A DNA stretch of 64,000 bases from Mycolicibacterium poriferae (GCF_010728325.1 NZ_AP022570.1:434001-498000), one strand, 5' to 3'. Shown: positions 43,675 to 52,781, counted from the first letter of the stretch. Numbers and translations: made by a program. The notes: generated by a model not told the origin, from the sequence alone.

Positions 43675-45069
43675 TCAGTCGTTGCCCCGCGGCGGGGGCT
43701 GCACGGCCACCCCGCTGGACACGTGCTCGGGCCCGGCGTCCGGGTGTTCGGCCGGGACGCGGCCCCGGAACTTGCCGGCTTCGCTCTCGCTGTGTGACGG
43801 TGCGACGCGCTCGGGTCCGCGGTAGGGGCCCGGCTTCGGGCGGGGCTCACCGCCGGGGAACGCGAGCCGCACGATGGTGCGCTGCACGGAGAACCACTGT
43901 CGGCCGAAGGGGCCGGAGTTGTAGGGCAGGTCGTAGCGCTGGCAGATGTCTTTGATCTTCGGCGCGATCTCCGCATAGCGACTGCTGGGCATGTCGGGGT
44001 AGAGGTGATGTTCCACCTGGTAGCCCAGGTTGCCGCTGACGATGTGGAACAAAGGGCTGCCTTCGATGTTGGCGGCGCCGATCAGCTGGCGGACATACCA
44101 GCCGCCGCGGGTCTCGTCGGCCACCTCTTCCTCGCTGAAGGTGTAGGTCTGGTCGGGGAAGTGCCCGCAGAAGATGATGGCGTGCGACCAGACGTTGCGG
44201 ACGACGTTCGCCAGCGCATCGGCCAGCAGCGTCCGCAGGAACGTGCTCTCCACGCCGGGCAGCACCCGGTCCAGGAACGTGGCGACAGAACGGGTCCGCT
44301 TGTCACCCGAGATGCGGCGCAGGCGCCGACCGACCCGGGACCGGCTGGGCTGCTTGATCCGGCCTCGCAGGGCCAGCTGGGCGAGGCCGAACGCGCCGGC
44401 GCTGATGAGCGGCCATCCGACGTAGTCCTTGACGATCTGCTGGCGGGCCTTGCCCGCGATGGACTTGAAGTCGTCTTTGAGGTCCGCCATCGTCTTGTTT
44501 CCGCGGAACAGCGCCTCGACGTCGGTGTCGTGCACGGCGACGCCCCACTCGAACAACATCATGAGCAGGAAGTTGTAGAACGGTTGGCCGAGGTTCCCGG
44601 GCCGCCACTGCTGGTTCGGGTCGATGCGCATGATCTCGTAGCCGAGATCCTTGTCCTTGCCGCGGATGTTGGTGAACGTGTGGTGGATGTAGTTGTGGGA
44701 GTGCTTCCACGCTTTGGCGCTCGACGCGGTGTCCCAGTCCCACACCGAGGAATGGATGTCGGGATCGTTCATCCAGTCCCACTGTCCATGCAGGATGTTG
44801 TGGCCGAGCTCCATGTTCTCCAGGATCTTGGCCATGCTCAGGCAGGCCGTGCCGAGCAGCCACGCGGCAGGCGAACGTGAACCCAGCAGCAGGACGCGTC
44901 CGGCGACGACGATCTGGCGCTGCACCGAGATCATCGTCTTGATGTAGTGGCGGTCGCGGTCGCCGAGTTCGGCGAAGACCTCATCATGGATGGCGTCGAG
45001 TTCCTTGGCGAGTTTCTCCAGCTCCTGTTCGCTCAAGCGGGCCAATGGGCTTTCGGTGGCGGCGGTCAT
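43675..45069 (-). CDS. desA3: Membrane fatty acid desaturase (DesA3-like)
   Basis: This 464-residue desaturase introduces a double bond into fatty acids, in DesA3 at the delta-9 position of stearoyl-CoA. Three di-iron His boxes are visible: ELGHNILHG (residues about 88-95), HSHNYIHHTF (about 123-132) and QVEHHLYP. Hydrophobic helices surround them. ATG 45069 is preferred to a GTG 18 bases upstream. The C-terminal 70 residues are hydrophilic and Pro/Glu-rich. The electron-transfer partner is encoded 14 bp upstream, as in the Rv3230c-desA3 pair of the tubercle bacillus. Confidence 0.9.
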   Translation of the reverse strand: MTAATESPLARLSEQELEKLAKELDAIHDEVFAELGDRDRHYIKTMISVQRQIVVAGRVLLLGSRSPAAWLLGTACLSMAKILENMELGHNILHGQWDWMNDPDIHSSVWDWDTASSAKAWKHSHNYIHHTFTNIRGKDKDLGYEIMRIDPNQQWRPGNLGQPFYNFLLMMLFEWGVAVHDTDVEALFRGNKTMADLKDDFKSIAGKARQQIVKDYVGWPLISAGAFGLAQLALRGRIKQPSRSRVGRRLRRISGDKRTRSVATFLDRVLPGVESTFLRTLLADALANVVRNVWSHAIIFCGHFPDQTYTFSEEEVADETRGGWYVRQLIGAANIEGSPLFHIVSGNLGYQVEHHLYPDMPSSRYAEIAPKIKDICQRYDLPYNSGPFGRQWFSVQRTIVRLAFPGGEPRPKPGPYRGPERVAPSHSESEAGKFRGRVPAEHPDAGPEHVSSGVAVQPPPRGND

Positions 45070-45083
45070 GACGCTCCCTTCGT

Positions 45084-46181
45084 TCACAATTCGAGTTCGA
45101 CGTCGCCCTCGGCGGCGTGGATGCAGATCCGGACGTCGGCGCCCGTCGGTTCGGTGACGTCCCCCGAGCGCAGGTCACGGACCCGGCCGGACTTCAACGT
45201 GCCTGTACAGGTGTGGCAGATTCCGATCCGGCAGCCGAAGGCCAGTTCCAGCCCGGCCTGCTCGCCGGCTTCCAGAATCGGTGTGTCGCCCGGGCATTCG
45301 GCGGTGGCATCGCTGTCGAGGAACGTGACCGTGCCACCCTCGCCGGCCGCGACGCTCCCGCTGATCTTGGGCTGAAACCGCTCGAAGTGCAGCAAGTCGG
45401 GATCACCGTCGGTTTCCCACCGCTCGATCAGCGCATCGAGGAGCTCGGCGGGCCCCGAGCAGAACCCCTCGCGCTCCCGCCAGTCGGGACACACGTCGTC
45501 GAGCTCCTCGGCTTTGAACCGGCCCCGCTCGGAGGTGATTCGAACGTCAAGACGCACGCCGTCGTGCCGGCGGTCGAGGTCCTCCAGCTCGGACAGGAAC
45601 ATGACGTGCTCACGGTTGCGGTCGGAATGCAGCACGACAGCGTCGCGCAGTTCGTCGCGGTGGTCGAGGCTGCGCAGCATGCTCATGATCGGTGTGATGC
45701 CGCTGCCGGCGCTGATGAACAGCATCTTGGCCGGTAGCGGGTCGGGCAGCGTGAACTGTCCCTCGACCTCGCCCAGGCGTACCAGTTCGCCGGGCTGGAT
45801 CCTGTCCACGAGGTACGGCGAGACGACGCCGCTGTCGACCTTTTTCGGGGTGACGCTGACCAGCCCGTCCTCGGGTTGCGGATCGGAGGTCAGCGAGTAG
45901 GCGCGCCAGTGATAGCGACCGTCGATGACCAGGCCGAGCCGCACGTACTGGCCGGGTTCGTGCCCGGGCCACTCGAAGCTCGGCCGGATCAGCACGCTGG
46001 CGGCCTCGGTGCCCTGCGGCTCGATCCGCTCGACCTTGCCGCGCAACTCCTTGGTGGTCCACAGCGGGTTGAGCATCTCCAGATAGTCATCCGGGCGTAA
46101 CGGCTTGAACAGGTGCGAAATCGCCCGCAGAAGCAGCCGACGCCCTCGTGGGACCTGTGGCTGCGCACCCCGCTCTGCCAT
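45084..46181 (-). CDS. Ferredoxin-NAD(P)H reductase with C-terminal 2Fe-2S domain (Rv3230c-like)
   Basis: This 365-residue oxidoreductase has an FAD domain (YHWRAYSLTSDPQ, EVEGQFTLPDPLP), an NAD(P) domain starting LFISAGSGITPIMSML, and a plant-type ferredoxin domain at the C-terminus with CRIGICHTC as the cluster loop. It passes electrons from NAD(P)H to the desaturase encoded just downstream, as known for Rv3230c and DesA3. ATG 46181 is chosen; the frame stays open upstream but that region is promoter. A perfect palindrome lies 42 bp before the start. Confidence 0.9.
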   Translation of the reverse strand: MAERGAQPQVPRGRRLLLRAISHLFKPLRPDDYLEMLNPLWTTKELRGKVERIEPQGTEAASVLIRPSFEWPGHEPGQYVRLGLVIDGRYHWRAYSLTSDPQPEDGLVSVTPKKVDSGVVSPYLVDRIQPGELVRLGEVEGQFTLPDPLPAKMLFISAGSGITPIMSMLRSLDHRDELRDAVVLHSDRNREHVMFLSELEDLDRRHDGVRLDVRITSERGRFKAEELDDVCPDWREREGFCSGPAELLDALIERWETDGDPDLLHFERFQPKISGSVAAGEGGTVTFLDSDATAECPGDTPILEAGEQAGLELAFGCRIGICHTCTGTLKSGRVRDLRSGDVTEPTGADVRICIHAAEGDVELEL

Positions 46182-46222
46182 GACGCGACCTCCTCCCCGG
46201 TGGTTGTGAGCTGCACCACTCC

Positions 46223-46236
46223 TTACTCGCGAGTAA
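46223..46236. promoter_or_regulatory. Palindromic operator of the desaturase operon
   Basis: TTACTCGCGAGTAA is a perfect 14-bp palindrome located 42 bp upstream of the reductase start. Its form fits a TetR-type operator, as used by fatty-acid desaturase regulators in mycobacteria. No regulator gene lies next to it. Confidence 0.65.
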
Positions 46237-46367
46237 CCACGCCCAACTGACTTGAAACGTGGGCAGCACGCCACCGGGTCAGCGGCCCCAAGTCGGTGAC
46301 AAGTCGACGCCAACAACACCGGCCCACAGTGATCGTCATCAGCAGTCCACACCCGATCGGAGCCACC

Positions 46368-47039
46368 ATGACCACCGAACCCGCCGCGCCTGCGACCGGC
46401 AGCACCACCCCCGACGTCCTCGGAATGCAGATCGCCCACCGGGTGATCCTGCGCGACCTCGACCGGACCACGGGGGTGGCGATGGCGATGGCCGACGGCG
46501 GCGTGCCCATCACCGCGCGCCGAACCCGGATGCTGGTGCGCTACCTCGAGCTGATGGCCGAGTCGATCCACCACCACCATCAGGCCGAGGACGACATCCT
46601 GTGGCCGGTGATCGTGGAGCGGGCCGGCGCTCACGTCGACCTGACGCCGCTGACCGAGGATCACGATGCACTGCTTCCGCTGCTCGACCGGATGCGCGGC
46701 GGCGCGCTGGCCTTCCAGGCAACGCCATCGCGACAGTCGGCAGCGGCTCTGGCCGCCCGGCTCGTGGAGTTGCGCAGCCTCCTCAGCGAACACATCGCCG
46801 AGGAGGAACGCGCCACGTTCCCGGTGATCCGCCGCTATCTGTCGGTGGCGGACTGGCGCGACGTAGAAGCCCGGATCCGCCGCAACGCCCGGATGTCGTT
46901 CGAACTGCCCAGGATCGGCGCGGCGGTGACGCCCCCCGAACTCGCGGCGTTGAAAGCCGACGCCGGTGCGGCGATCGTGCTCATGCTGGCGCTGTTCCGG
47001 CCGGCGTACCGGCGGATGGAGCGGGCGATCTGGGGCTGA
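46368..47039 (+). CDS. Hemerythrin HHE domain protein
   Basis: This 223-residue protein has a four-helix hemerythrin-like core: AHRVILRDLDRTT, SIHHHHQAEDDILWPVI, LTEDHDALLPLLDR and HIAEEERATFPVIRRYL, which supply His, Glu and Asp ligands for a di-iron site. It probably senses or detoxifies oxygen, NO or peroxides. ATG 46368 is chosen as the start of family sequence. It is divergent from the reductase-desaturase operon, and its 3' end overlaps the SARP regulator gene by 59 bp in antisense. Confidence 0.83.
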   Translation: MTTEPAAPATGSTTPDVLGMQIAHRVILRDLDRTTGVAMAMADGGVPITARRTRMLVRYLELMAESIHHHHQAEDDILWPVIVERAGAHVDLTPLTEDHDALLPLLDRMRGGALAFQATPSRQSAAALAARLVELRSLLSEHIAEEERATFPVIRRYLSVADWRDVEARIRRNARMSFELPRIGAAVTPPELAALKADAGAAIVLMLALFRPAYRRMERAIWG

Positions 47040-50000
47040 GCGCTGCGGCGACGCGCGCGCGGACCGCCTCGGCGCCGGCACGGTGGCGGGCCACCTCGTC
47101 GCGGGGACGGCCCAGCGCGTCGGCCAGCAACGCCAGTGCTTCGTCCACCGTACCGAAAGTCACTGAGCCTGAATCGATTCCGGCCATGCGCCCCGCCCAG
47201 GGGGTGAGTTCGCGGTACACCTGCTCACACTGCTCGAGATCACCCATTCGGATCGCGGCACGTGCCAGCAGCGCCATCCTGGCCAGCCAGTAGTAGTTGC
47301 GACGCACCGGTGCCCGCGACTGCCACCACGTCCTGGCTTCCTCGGCACGGCCGGCGTCCAGCAGACACAACACCAGCGCCTCGTTCATCGCATCCGGATA
47401 GAGCTCGTGTACCGCGATCATGGCATCGGCCAGACCCGACATGTCCCCGCGGGCGAAGGCGAGCACCAGCTCGAACACGATCGCCGCCTCGGTGGCACTG
47501 GACATGCCGGTCTCGGCCATCTGACCGGCCAGGCGGCGGTACCGGCGGGCGGCGTTGTCGAGATCGCCGGCCAGGACACACAACACGGCCTGATAGACCT
47601 CGACCACGACAACGAGTGCGGCGACCTGTCCGCTGGTCGAGCGCTCCACGGCCAGATCAGCCTCGCGGATGGCCTCGGGCAGGTCGGTGCGGGCCGAGGC
47701 GAACATGAACAGGAACCAGTGCGCCAACGCCTCGTAGCCGAGGAGGCCGTGCGCCGTGGAGACCGCCAGCAGCTCGGCGGCGAGGCTCTCGCGTTCCTGC
47801 GCCAGGTCCGGTCCGGTCGACAGGTAGGCGCGTGCGTTGAGCGCGGCACACACGGCGACCGGGTCTCCGGAGGCGCGGGCGATCTCGAGGGCCTGCGCCG
47901 ACACGTCGATCACCTCGTCCATCCCGTACGCCGCGGCGTCGTTCTCGATTTCGAAGATCAAGGCCACCATCAGCCACACCCGGGTCACCGGATCAACCCC
48001 ATCGGGCTCGGCCAGCTTGCGTCGCAACGGTTCCCGGACATCGGTGTGGTCAGGCGCCAACGCGCTGACGGTCCAGGATATCGGGGCGCGGAAGGCGGTC
48101 AGCGCGTTCACCAGAAGCGGGTCGTCGCCACTGTCGGCGGCCAGCTGCACGGCCCGCGCCCGGGCGGACCGGGCGCGGGTCGCGTCCCCCGCCAGAGCCG
48201 CCGCCCGCGTGAGCAGGACCAGCAGCCGGACCTGCGACTCCAACGGAATCCCGTTCTGCGCCAGGTCGATCATGCGCACCGCGGCGTCGGCCAACGCCGT
48301 GGCCTCGGCGGCGGAGTTGAGCGACAACGCCTGCTCGGCCGCGGCCGACGCCAACTCGGCGGCGTCCGCCGCGGTGACCGGTGTTGCGGCCGCCAGGGCG
48401 TGGTGAGCCAGTGCCGCGACATCGAAATCCGGGGTGTCGCGCAGTTCGGCCAGCGCCGCCGCGTGCCAGCGCGCCCGGCGCAGCGCCGGGGTGTCCTCGT
48501 ACAGCGTGTCGCGGACCAGGGCGTGGGTGAAGCGCACCCGGCCCGGTCCGGGCTCGTCGAGCAGTCCCGCCAACACGGCAGCTTCGAGGCCGTCGAGCAC
48601 GTCGTCCTCGCCGTGGCGGGCGATGCGGACCAGCAGCTCCACGTCGAGCTCGCGGCCCAGGACCGCCGCCTGCTGCAGGACGGTCCGGGCCGAGCCGGGC
48701 AGGCGGGAAAGCCGGCGCCGCAACACCTCCCGCACACCGGCCGGCACCGCTGCGGAGGCGGCGGCCCGGCCTTCGGAGGCCAGCAGACGCGCGAACTCCG
48801 ACACGAACAGCGGGTTTCCGTTGGTCCGTTCGATCAGGCGGTCCAGCACGCCGGCATCGTCGGCGATGGTGCTGTCGGGTGCGAGCTCGCGGACCAGTGC
48901 GGCAACGCCGTCTCTGCTCAACCCGCCCAGGTCGACCCGTTCGGCGGTGACCGCGGCCAGCGCGGCCCAGGTGGCACTGAGCTCGGGCCCGGCCTCGGTG
49001 CTGCGGTGCGCAGCCAGTACGACGATGGGGCGGTCGGCGAGGTCGTGGGCGAAACCCCGCAGCAATTGCAGGGTCGCGCCGTCGGCGCGGTGCAGGTCGT
49101 CGAGGACCACCAGCAGTGGGCCGTCAGCCGTGACCCGCCGCAGCCGGTCGGCGACCGCGTTGGCGAGTTCGAACGCCGACTCACAGTTCGGCGCCGGATG
49201 GCCGAGGGCCTGCACGACCTCCGACCATGCCCACGCCGGAGGCGCACCATCGACTTCGGGACAACGGCCGCGCGCCACGGTCCACCCGTCGAGGCCGAGC
49301 CGCTCGCCGATCACCTCGGTCAGAGTCGTCTTGCCCGCCCCCGGTTCGGCGCCCAGCCAGATCGTCCGCAGCCCGGCGGTGAGCGCCGTCGCTGCGGCGG
49401 CGGTGATCCGCTGCACCTCGGCCGAGCGGCCGATCAGGGTCGCCCGGTGCCGCGACACCGGCGCCGGAAACTCGGTGTGGCGCCTGGGTGTCTCGATCAC
49501 CGTCGGGGGCGCGGGCGGTCGCGGCCGGTCGAACAGGTCGTCGGACTGCTCGAGGATCTTCGCTTCCAGCGTGCGCAACGCAGGGCCCGGATCGATACCG
49601 AGTTCGTCGGCCAACCGGTCACGGATCGCGCGCAGCTGCGCCAGTGCGTCCCGCTGACGACCGACCCGGTACAGCGCGAGTGCCAGCAACCGCGCGCCCT
49701 CCTCGCTGAGGGGGTCCTCGGTCAGATGGCGCTCCAGCTCCGGGATGACCCGCGCTTCCCACCCCAGATCGAGCCCGATGGCGGCGTACTGTTCGACAGC
49801 GGCGGCACGAATCCGGGCCAGCCGAGCGGCTTCCGTTGCAGCCCAATCGGTATCGCAGAACTCCGGGAGCACCGAGCCGCTCCAGCAGTCCAATGCCGCT
49901 CGCAACGATTCCGCCCGCGACTGTGGGACATCGCTGGTGGCGGCATCCCGAACCAGCGCCTGGAATCGCCACGCGTCCACGGCATCGACCGGGAGCCGCA

Positions 50001-50292
50001 ACGCGTAACCCGGCGGGGAGCTGACCAGCACCCGGGCCGGTGTGCGTTTGGCGCGGCCGGGCTCCAACAGTCGCCGCAGATTGGAGATGTGGACCTGCAG
50101 ACCGCCGAGTGCCTTCGGCGGCGGGTCCGTCGCCCAGATGTCGTCGATGATGCGGTCCGCGGAGACGACTTCGCCGGCCGCCACGGCCAGCCGCGCCAAC
50201 ACTGCCCGGGGTTGGGGGCCCCGCAGGTCGACGACCTCACCCGCCACACGGACCGTCAGCGGCCCGAACAGGGTGATCAGGATCTCGGTCAT
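46981..50292 (-). CDS. SARP/AfsR-type regulator with BTAD and AAA ATPase domains
   Basis: This regulator of about 1,103 residues has an OmpR-like winged helix at residues 1-95 (ILITLFGPLTVRVAGEVVDL, ADRIIDDIWATDPP, LQVHISNLRRLL) and a BTAD domain to about residue 245. An AAA ATPase follows, with Walker A GAEPGAGKTTLT at about residue 314 and Walker B LVVLDDLH at about residue 394. The C-terminal half is helical and TPR-like. Such proteins often activate secondary-metabolite genes. ATG 50292 was chosen over an upstream in-frame start. The nearest biosynthetic operon lies 14 kb away, so its target is unknown. Confidence 0.88.
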   Translation of the reverse strand: MTEILITLFGPLTVRVAGEVVDLRGPQPRAVLARLAVAAGEVVSADRIIDDIWATDPPPKALGGLQVHISNLRRLLEPGRAKRTPARVLVSSPPGYALRLPVDAVDAWRFQALVRDAATSDVPQSRAESLRAALDCWSGSVLPEFCDTDWAATEAARLARIRAAAVEQYAAIGLDLGWEARVIPELERHLTEDPLSEEGARLLALALYRVGRQRDALAQLRAIRDRLADELGIDPGPALRTLEAKILEQSDDLFDRPRPPAPPTVIETPRRHTEFPAPVSRHRATLIGRSAEVQRITAAAATALTAGLRTIWLGAEPGAGKTTLTEVIGERLGLDGWTVARGRCPEVDGAPPAWAWSEVVQALGHPAPNCESAFELANAVADRLRRVTADGPLLVVLDDLHRADGATLQLLRGFAHDLADRPIVVLAAHRSTEAGPELSATWAALAAVTAERVDLGGLSRDGVAALVRELAPDSTIADDAGVLDRLIERTNGNPLFVSEFARLLASEGRAAASAAVPAGVREVLRRRLSRLPGSARTVLQQAAVLGRELDVELLVRIARHGEDDVLDGLEAAVLAGLLDEPGPGRVRFTHALVRDTLYEDTPALRRARWHAAALAELRDTPDFDVAALAHHALAAATPVTAADAAELASAAAEQALSLNSAAEATALADAAVRMIDLAQNGIPLESQVRLLVLLTRAAALAGDATRARSARARAVQLAADSGDDPLLVNALTAFRAPISWTVSALAPDHTDVREPLRRKLAEPDGVDPVTRVWLMVALIFEIENDAAAYGMDEVIDVSAQALEIARASGDPVAVCAALNARAYLSTGPDLAQERESLAAELLAVSTAHGLLGYEALAHWFLFMFASARTDLPEAIREADLAVERSTSGQVAALVVVVEVYQAVLCVLAGDLDNAARRYRRLAGQMAETGMSSATEAAIVFELVLAFARGDMSGLADAMIAVHELYPDAMNEALVLCLLDAGRAEEARTWWQSRAPVRRNYYWLARMALLARAAIRMGDLEQCEQVYRELTPWAGRMAGIDSGSVTFGTVDEALALLADALGRPRDEVARHRAGAEAVRARVAAALSPRSPAPSAGTPAGTAPA

Positions 50293-50347
50293 GGCCGAGC
50301 CAGAATATGCAGGCACCCGGCGGCGCACCACTTCACCCGCCAAACTG

Positions 50348-50680
50348 TCAGTCGAACACCAGCAGCAGCGCGACCAGGACTCCGATCACCGCGAAGACCA
50401 ACGCAGAACCGAACACGAAGCCACCGCCCCGGCTCTGAACGATCACGAAGCCCAGGCGGGTCTCCTGCACGTAGCGGTGCCGGGACAACGCAGCGAGCCC
50501 GGACAGCACTCCCGCGCCGATCAGCGAGACGCCGAGGACGTGAGCCGGGTCAGCGCGCACGAGCAGGATCGTCGTGACGACGAACAGTCCGGCCAGGCCC
50601 AGCATCGTCATCGTCCGCTGAGCGACGTTGCGTTCGAACGGGTACTGGTCCCCCCACAGATTGCCGGGTGTGGTCTTCAC
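50348..50680 (-). CDS. Small membrane protein (DUF202-like)
   Basis: This 110-residue protein has three hydrophobic segments (MTMLGLAGLFVVTTILLV, VLGVSLIGAGVLSGLAAL, ALVFAVIGVLVALLLVF) and the N-terminal FERNVAQRTMTML. This is a DUF202-like arrangement, as in the gene directly upstream. GTG 50680 starts it, 6 bp after the neighbour's stop. The function is unknown; the pair may form a hetero-oligomer. Confidence 0.68.
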   Translation of the reverse strand: MKTTPGNLWGDQYPFERNVAQRTMTMLGLAGLFVVTTILLVRADPAHVLGVSLIGAGVLSGLAALSRHRYVQETRLGFVIVQSRGGGFVFGSALVFAVIGVLVALLLVFD

Positions 50681-50686
50681 CGACGC

Positions 50687-51094
50687 TCACCCCCTGGGCA
50701 TCAACACGATGACGAGCACACCCGTTCCGGCCAGCAGCACGGCGACGATACCGAGCAGTGGCGCACCGAAACCGGGCAGCGGCCGGCGTTGCCGCAGTGC
50801 ACGCTCGGTGACCCACCACCGCCGGACGCCGACCCCGCACGTTCCGAAGGCCACGGCCACGAGGCCCAACGCAAGTGCCTCGCTGCCCCACCACGGGCGA
50901 TCGAGGAACAACCGGTCGATGGCGACAGCGCCGGCCAGGAGCGTGACAGCAAGACGCAGCCACGACAGGTAGGTCCGCTCGTTGGCCAGGCTGTAGAGGG
51001 GATCGGGTTCTCGCCCCACCTCGTACACGCTGCGCGGCGTGCGCGATCCGCGCTGCGCGTCGCCGTCGAAGTCCATCACCTCGTTGTCGGCCAC
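50687..51094 (-). CDS. DUF202 membrane protein
   Basis: This protein of about 135 residues has the DUF202 motif LANERTYLSWLRLAVTLLAGAVA and two further hydrophobic segments. It resembles small proteins sometimes found with stress or vacuolar-transporter-like systems; the role is unknown. GTG 51094 follows directly on the VWA gene with a GAGGGA site; ATG 51076 is an alternative. It is in a tight three-gene set with the VWA gene and a second DUF202-like gene. Confidence 0.75.
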   Translation of the reverse strand: MADNEVMDFDGDAQRGSRTPRSVYEVGREPDPLYSLANERTYLSWLRLAVTLLAGAVAIDRLFLDRPWWGSEALALGLVAVAFGTCGVGVRRWWVTERALRQRRPLPGFGAPLLGIVAVLLAGTGVLVIVLMPRG

Positions 51095-51098
51095 TCCC

Positions 51099-51878
51099 TC
51101 ACGGTAACCGGGGGTCCGCAGCGCGGTCCTCGTTCGCGGTGGGGTCCGCCGCTGCTTCGGCCTCTTTGACCCCGTCCCAGAAATCGTCGGCGTCGGCGAT
51201 CCGGCTGGCGCGCGGTTTGGCCCGCCACCCACTGACCGCCCGGGTCAGCCCGCGTCCGGCAGCCAGCACGCTCTCGGGCGACGCGGTGAAGTTGGACGTG
51301 TTCCCCTCGACCACGCCCATCGATGCCCCCGTGGCGTAGCTGTCCTGGTTGGCGCCCAGGAAGACGAAGGTCCACCCGGCGGCGCGCAGAGCGGCGATGC
51401 GCTCGAAGATCGCGGCGGCCGTCCACCGACGGCTGGCGTTCTCATGGCCGTCGGTCATGATCACCACGAGCTGATCGGCCGGGTCGGCGCCCGCCTGGTT
51501 GACGTGCGCTTCGGCCCGATCCAGCAGCATGCCGATGGCGTCGTACAGCGGCGTCATGCCGCGGGGAGCGAATCTGCCGGCGATCGAACCGATCCCCGCC
51601 AGGGGTTGGGCATCGATCAACACGTCCTGGGGATCCTCGCCGTCGAACTGAACCAGCGTCATGAGGGCCTCCCCCGCCTCGTTGCGCTGTTCGGCGACGA
51701 ACTCATCGAAGCTCTGCACCACGTACTCGGCGATCGCTCCCATGGATCCGGAGCGATCCAGCAGGAACCAGATGTCCGCCCGCGAGGTGTCGGCGTGTGG
51801 TCGCTGCGCCAGCAGCGCCTCCAGTTTCGCGATGCGGGCAAGCAGCTCGTTGACGTCGGAGTCGGTCTGATTCGCCAT
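51099..51878 (-). CDS. von Willebrand factor A domain protein
   Basis: This 259-residue protein has an N-terminal coiled-coil-like segment (VNELLARIAKLEALLAQ) and a VWA domain with a full MIDAS metal site: DRSGSMG, the Thr in RGMTPLYDA, and Asp in VIMTDGHENA. VWA proteins mediate metal-dependent protein assembly. A hydrophilic C-terminal tail follows. ATG 51878 starts it. It is divergent from an NrtR-like regulator gene, with two palindromes between, and leads the DUF202 gene pair. Confidence 0.88.
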   Translation of the reverse strand: MANQTDSDVNELLARIAKLEALLAQRPHADTSRADIWFLLDRSGSMGAIAEYVVQSFDEFVAEQRNEAGEALMTLVQFDGEDPQDVLIDAQPLAGIGSIAGRFAPRGMTPLYDAIGMLLDRAEAHVNQAGADPADQLVVIMTDGHENASRRWTAAAIFERIAALRAAGWTFVFLGANQDSYATGASMGVVEGNTSNFTASPESVLAAGRGLTRAVSGWRAKPRASRIADADDFWDGVKEAEAAADPTANEDRAADPRLP

Positions 51879-51901
51879 GGCGTACCCCCTGGGTCAGATA
51901 T

Positions 51902-51941
51902 TGGTCATAGTGACCATAACCGGTATTTGTCGATCTGACAA
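51902..51941. promoter_or_regulatory. Twin palindromes, probable NrtR operators
   Basis: TGGTCATAGTGACCA (51902-51916) and TTGTCGATCTGACAA (51927-51941) are two 15-bp palindromes, 25 bp centre to centre, in the 84-bp gap between the VWA operon and the Nudix regulator. They are probably binding sites of that regulator for both directions. Confidence 0.65.
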
Positions 51942-51962
51942 GTATCGGTCTACCATCCGCCT

Positions 51963-52754
51963 ATGACACGGCCAGGGCATCGCGTTCCCGACGGCTACGA
52001 CACGTCGGCCTATCCCTCCTTCGCCGTCACCGTCGACATCGTGATCCTGACCATGCGCGGCGGGCATCTCCACGTCCTGCTGGTACAGCGCGGCGGCGAA
52101 CCCTACGCCGGAATGTGGGCGCTACCCGGCGGATTCAAGCGGCCGGACGAGACGCTCGACCAGGCCGCGCGGCGCGAACTGCGGGAGGAGACCGGGCTGG
52201 TCGCGCCCAAGCACCTTGCGCAGTTCGGTGCCTACGGCGACCCCGGCCGCGATCCGCGCACCAACGTGGTCACGGTGGCCTATCTCGCGGTGACTCCCGA
52301 TCCCGGCAGCCTGCACGCCGGAACGGACGCCGCTGCCGCCCGGTTCTGGCCGGTCGTCGACGCGGTGCGCGAGCTGTCGCTGGCATTCGACCACCACCGG
52401 ATCCTCTCGGACGCGGTGGACCGGGCCGCCGAACAACTCGAGCAGACCGATCTGGCGACCGCGTTCGTCGGCGACACGTTCGCGCTGTCGGAACTGCAGA
52501 GCGTGTACGAGGAGTTGTGGCAGGCCGAGATCGACCCGGCCAACTTCCGCCGCAGCCTCACCTCACCGCCGCCGTCAACGGCCGCGCCCGGCGCGTACGT
52601 CGAGCCGACCGGCAAGCGGGCCAAGGCGAGTCCGCGCGGCGGACGACCCCCGGAGTTGTTCCGCGCCGGTGGCGCCTGGCGGACACAGCCGCCGGTGCGG
52701 CGACCCCGAACGCCTCGCGATCAGGACCGCACCGGCGGCGACGCACCCGAATAG
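51963..52754 (+). CDS. NrtR-like Nudix-domain transcriptional regulator
   Basis: This 263-residue protein has an N-terminal Nudix domain with the box GGFKRPDETLDQAARRELRE and a following ETGL, all key Glu residues present. The C-terminal winged-helix segment begins near DPANFRRSL and ends GRPPELFR, which matches NrtR regulators. NrtR proteins bind ADP-ribose or a related ligand through the Nudix fold and typically repress NAD genes. No NAD gene is near; the divergent VWA/DUF202 operon is the likely target. An intact Nudix box means hydrolase activity is also possible. It starts at ATG 51963. Confidence 0.82.
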   Translation: MTRPGHRVPDGYDTSAYPSFAVTVDIVILTMRGGHLHVLLVQRGGEPYAGMWALPGGFKRPDETLDQAARRELREETGLVAPKHLAQFGAYGDPGRDPRTNVVTVAYLAVTPDPGSLHAGTDAAAARFWPVVDAVRELSLAFDHHRILSDAVDRAAEQLEQTDLATAFVGDTFALSELQSVYEELWQAEIDPANFRRSLTSPPPSTAAPGAYVEPTGKRAKASPRGGRPPELFRAGGAWRTQPPVRRPRTPRDQDRTGGDAPE

Positions 52755-52761
52755 TGCTACC

Positions 52762-52781
52762 GATCAGGCAGTCTGCCGATC
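52762..52781. terminator. Convergent-gene hairpin
   Basis: GATC(A)GGC and GCCGATC form a 7-bp stem with one bulged A and a 5-nt loop, in the 25-bp gap between two convergent genes. A bidirectional terminator is likely, though no T-run follows. Confidence 0.4.

Noticed and set aside
41955..43955. A 666-codon open frame in the same direction as the SLC13 gene
   Set aside because: It is the +1 shadow of the transporter gene; the transporter frame has membrane helices and SNT motifs, this one does not.
47407..50577. A 1,056-codon open frame antisense to the SARP regulator
   Set aside because: Low-complexity Arg/Gly/Gln-rich translation with no motif, opposite a clear wHTH-BTAD-AAA protein.
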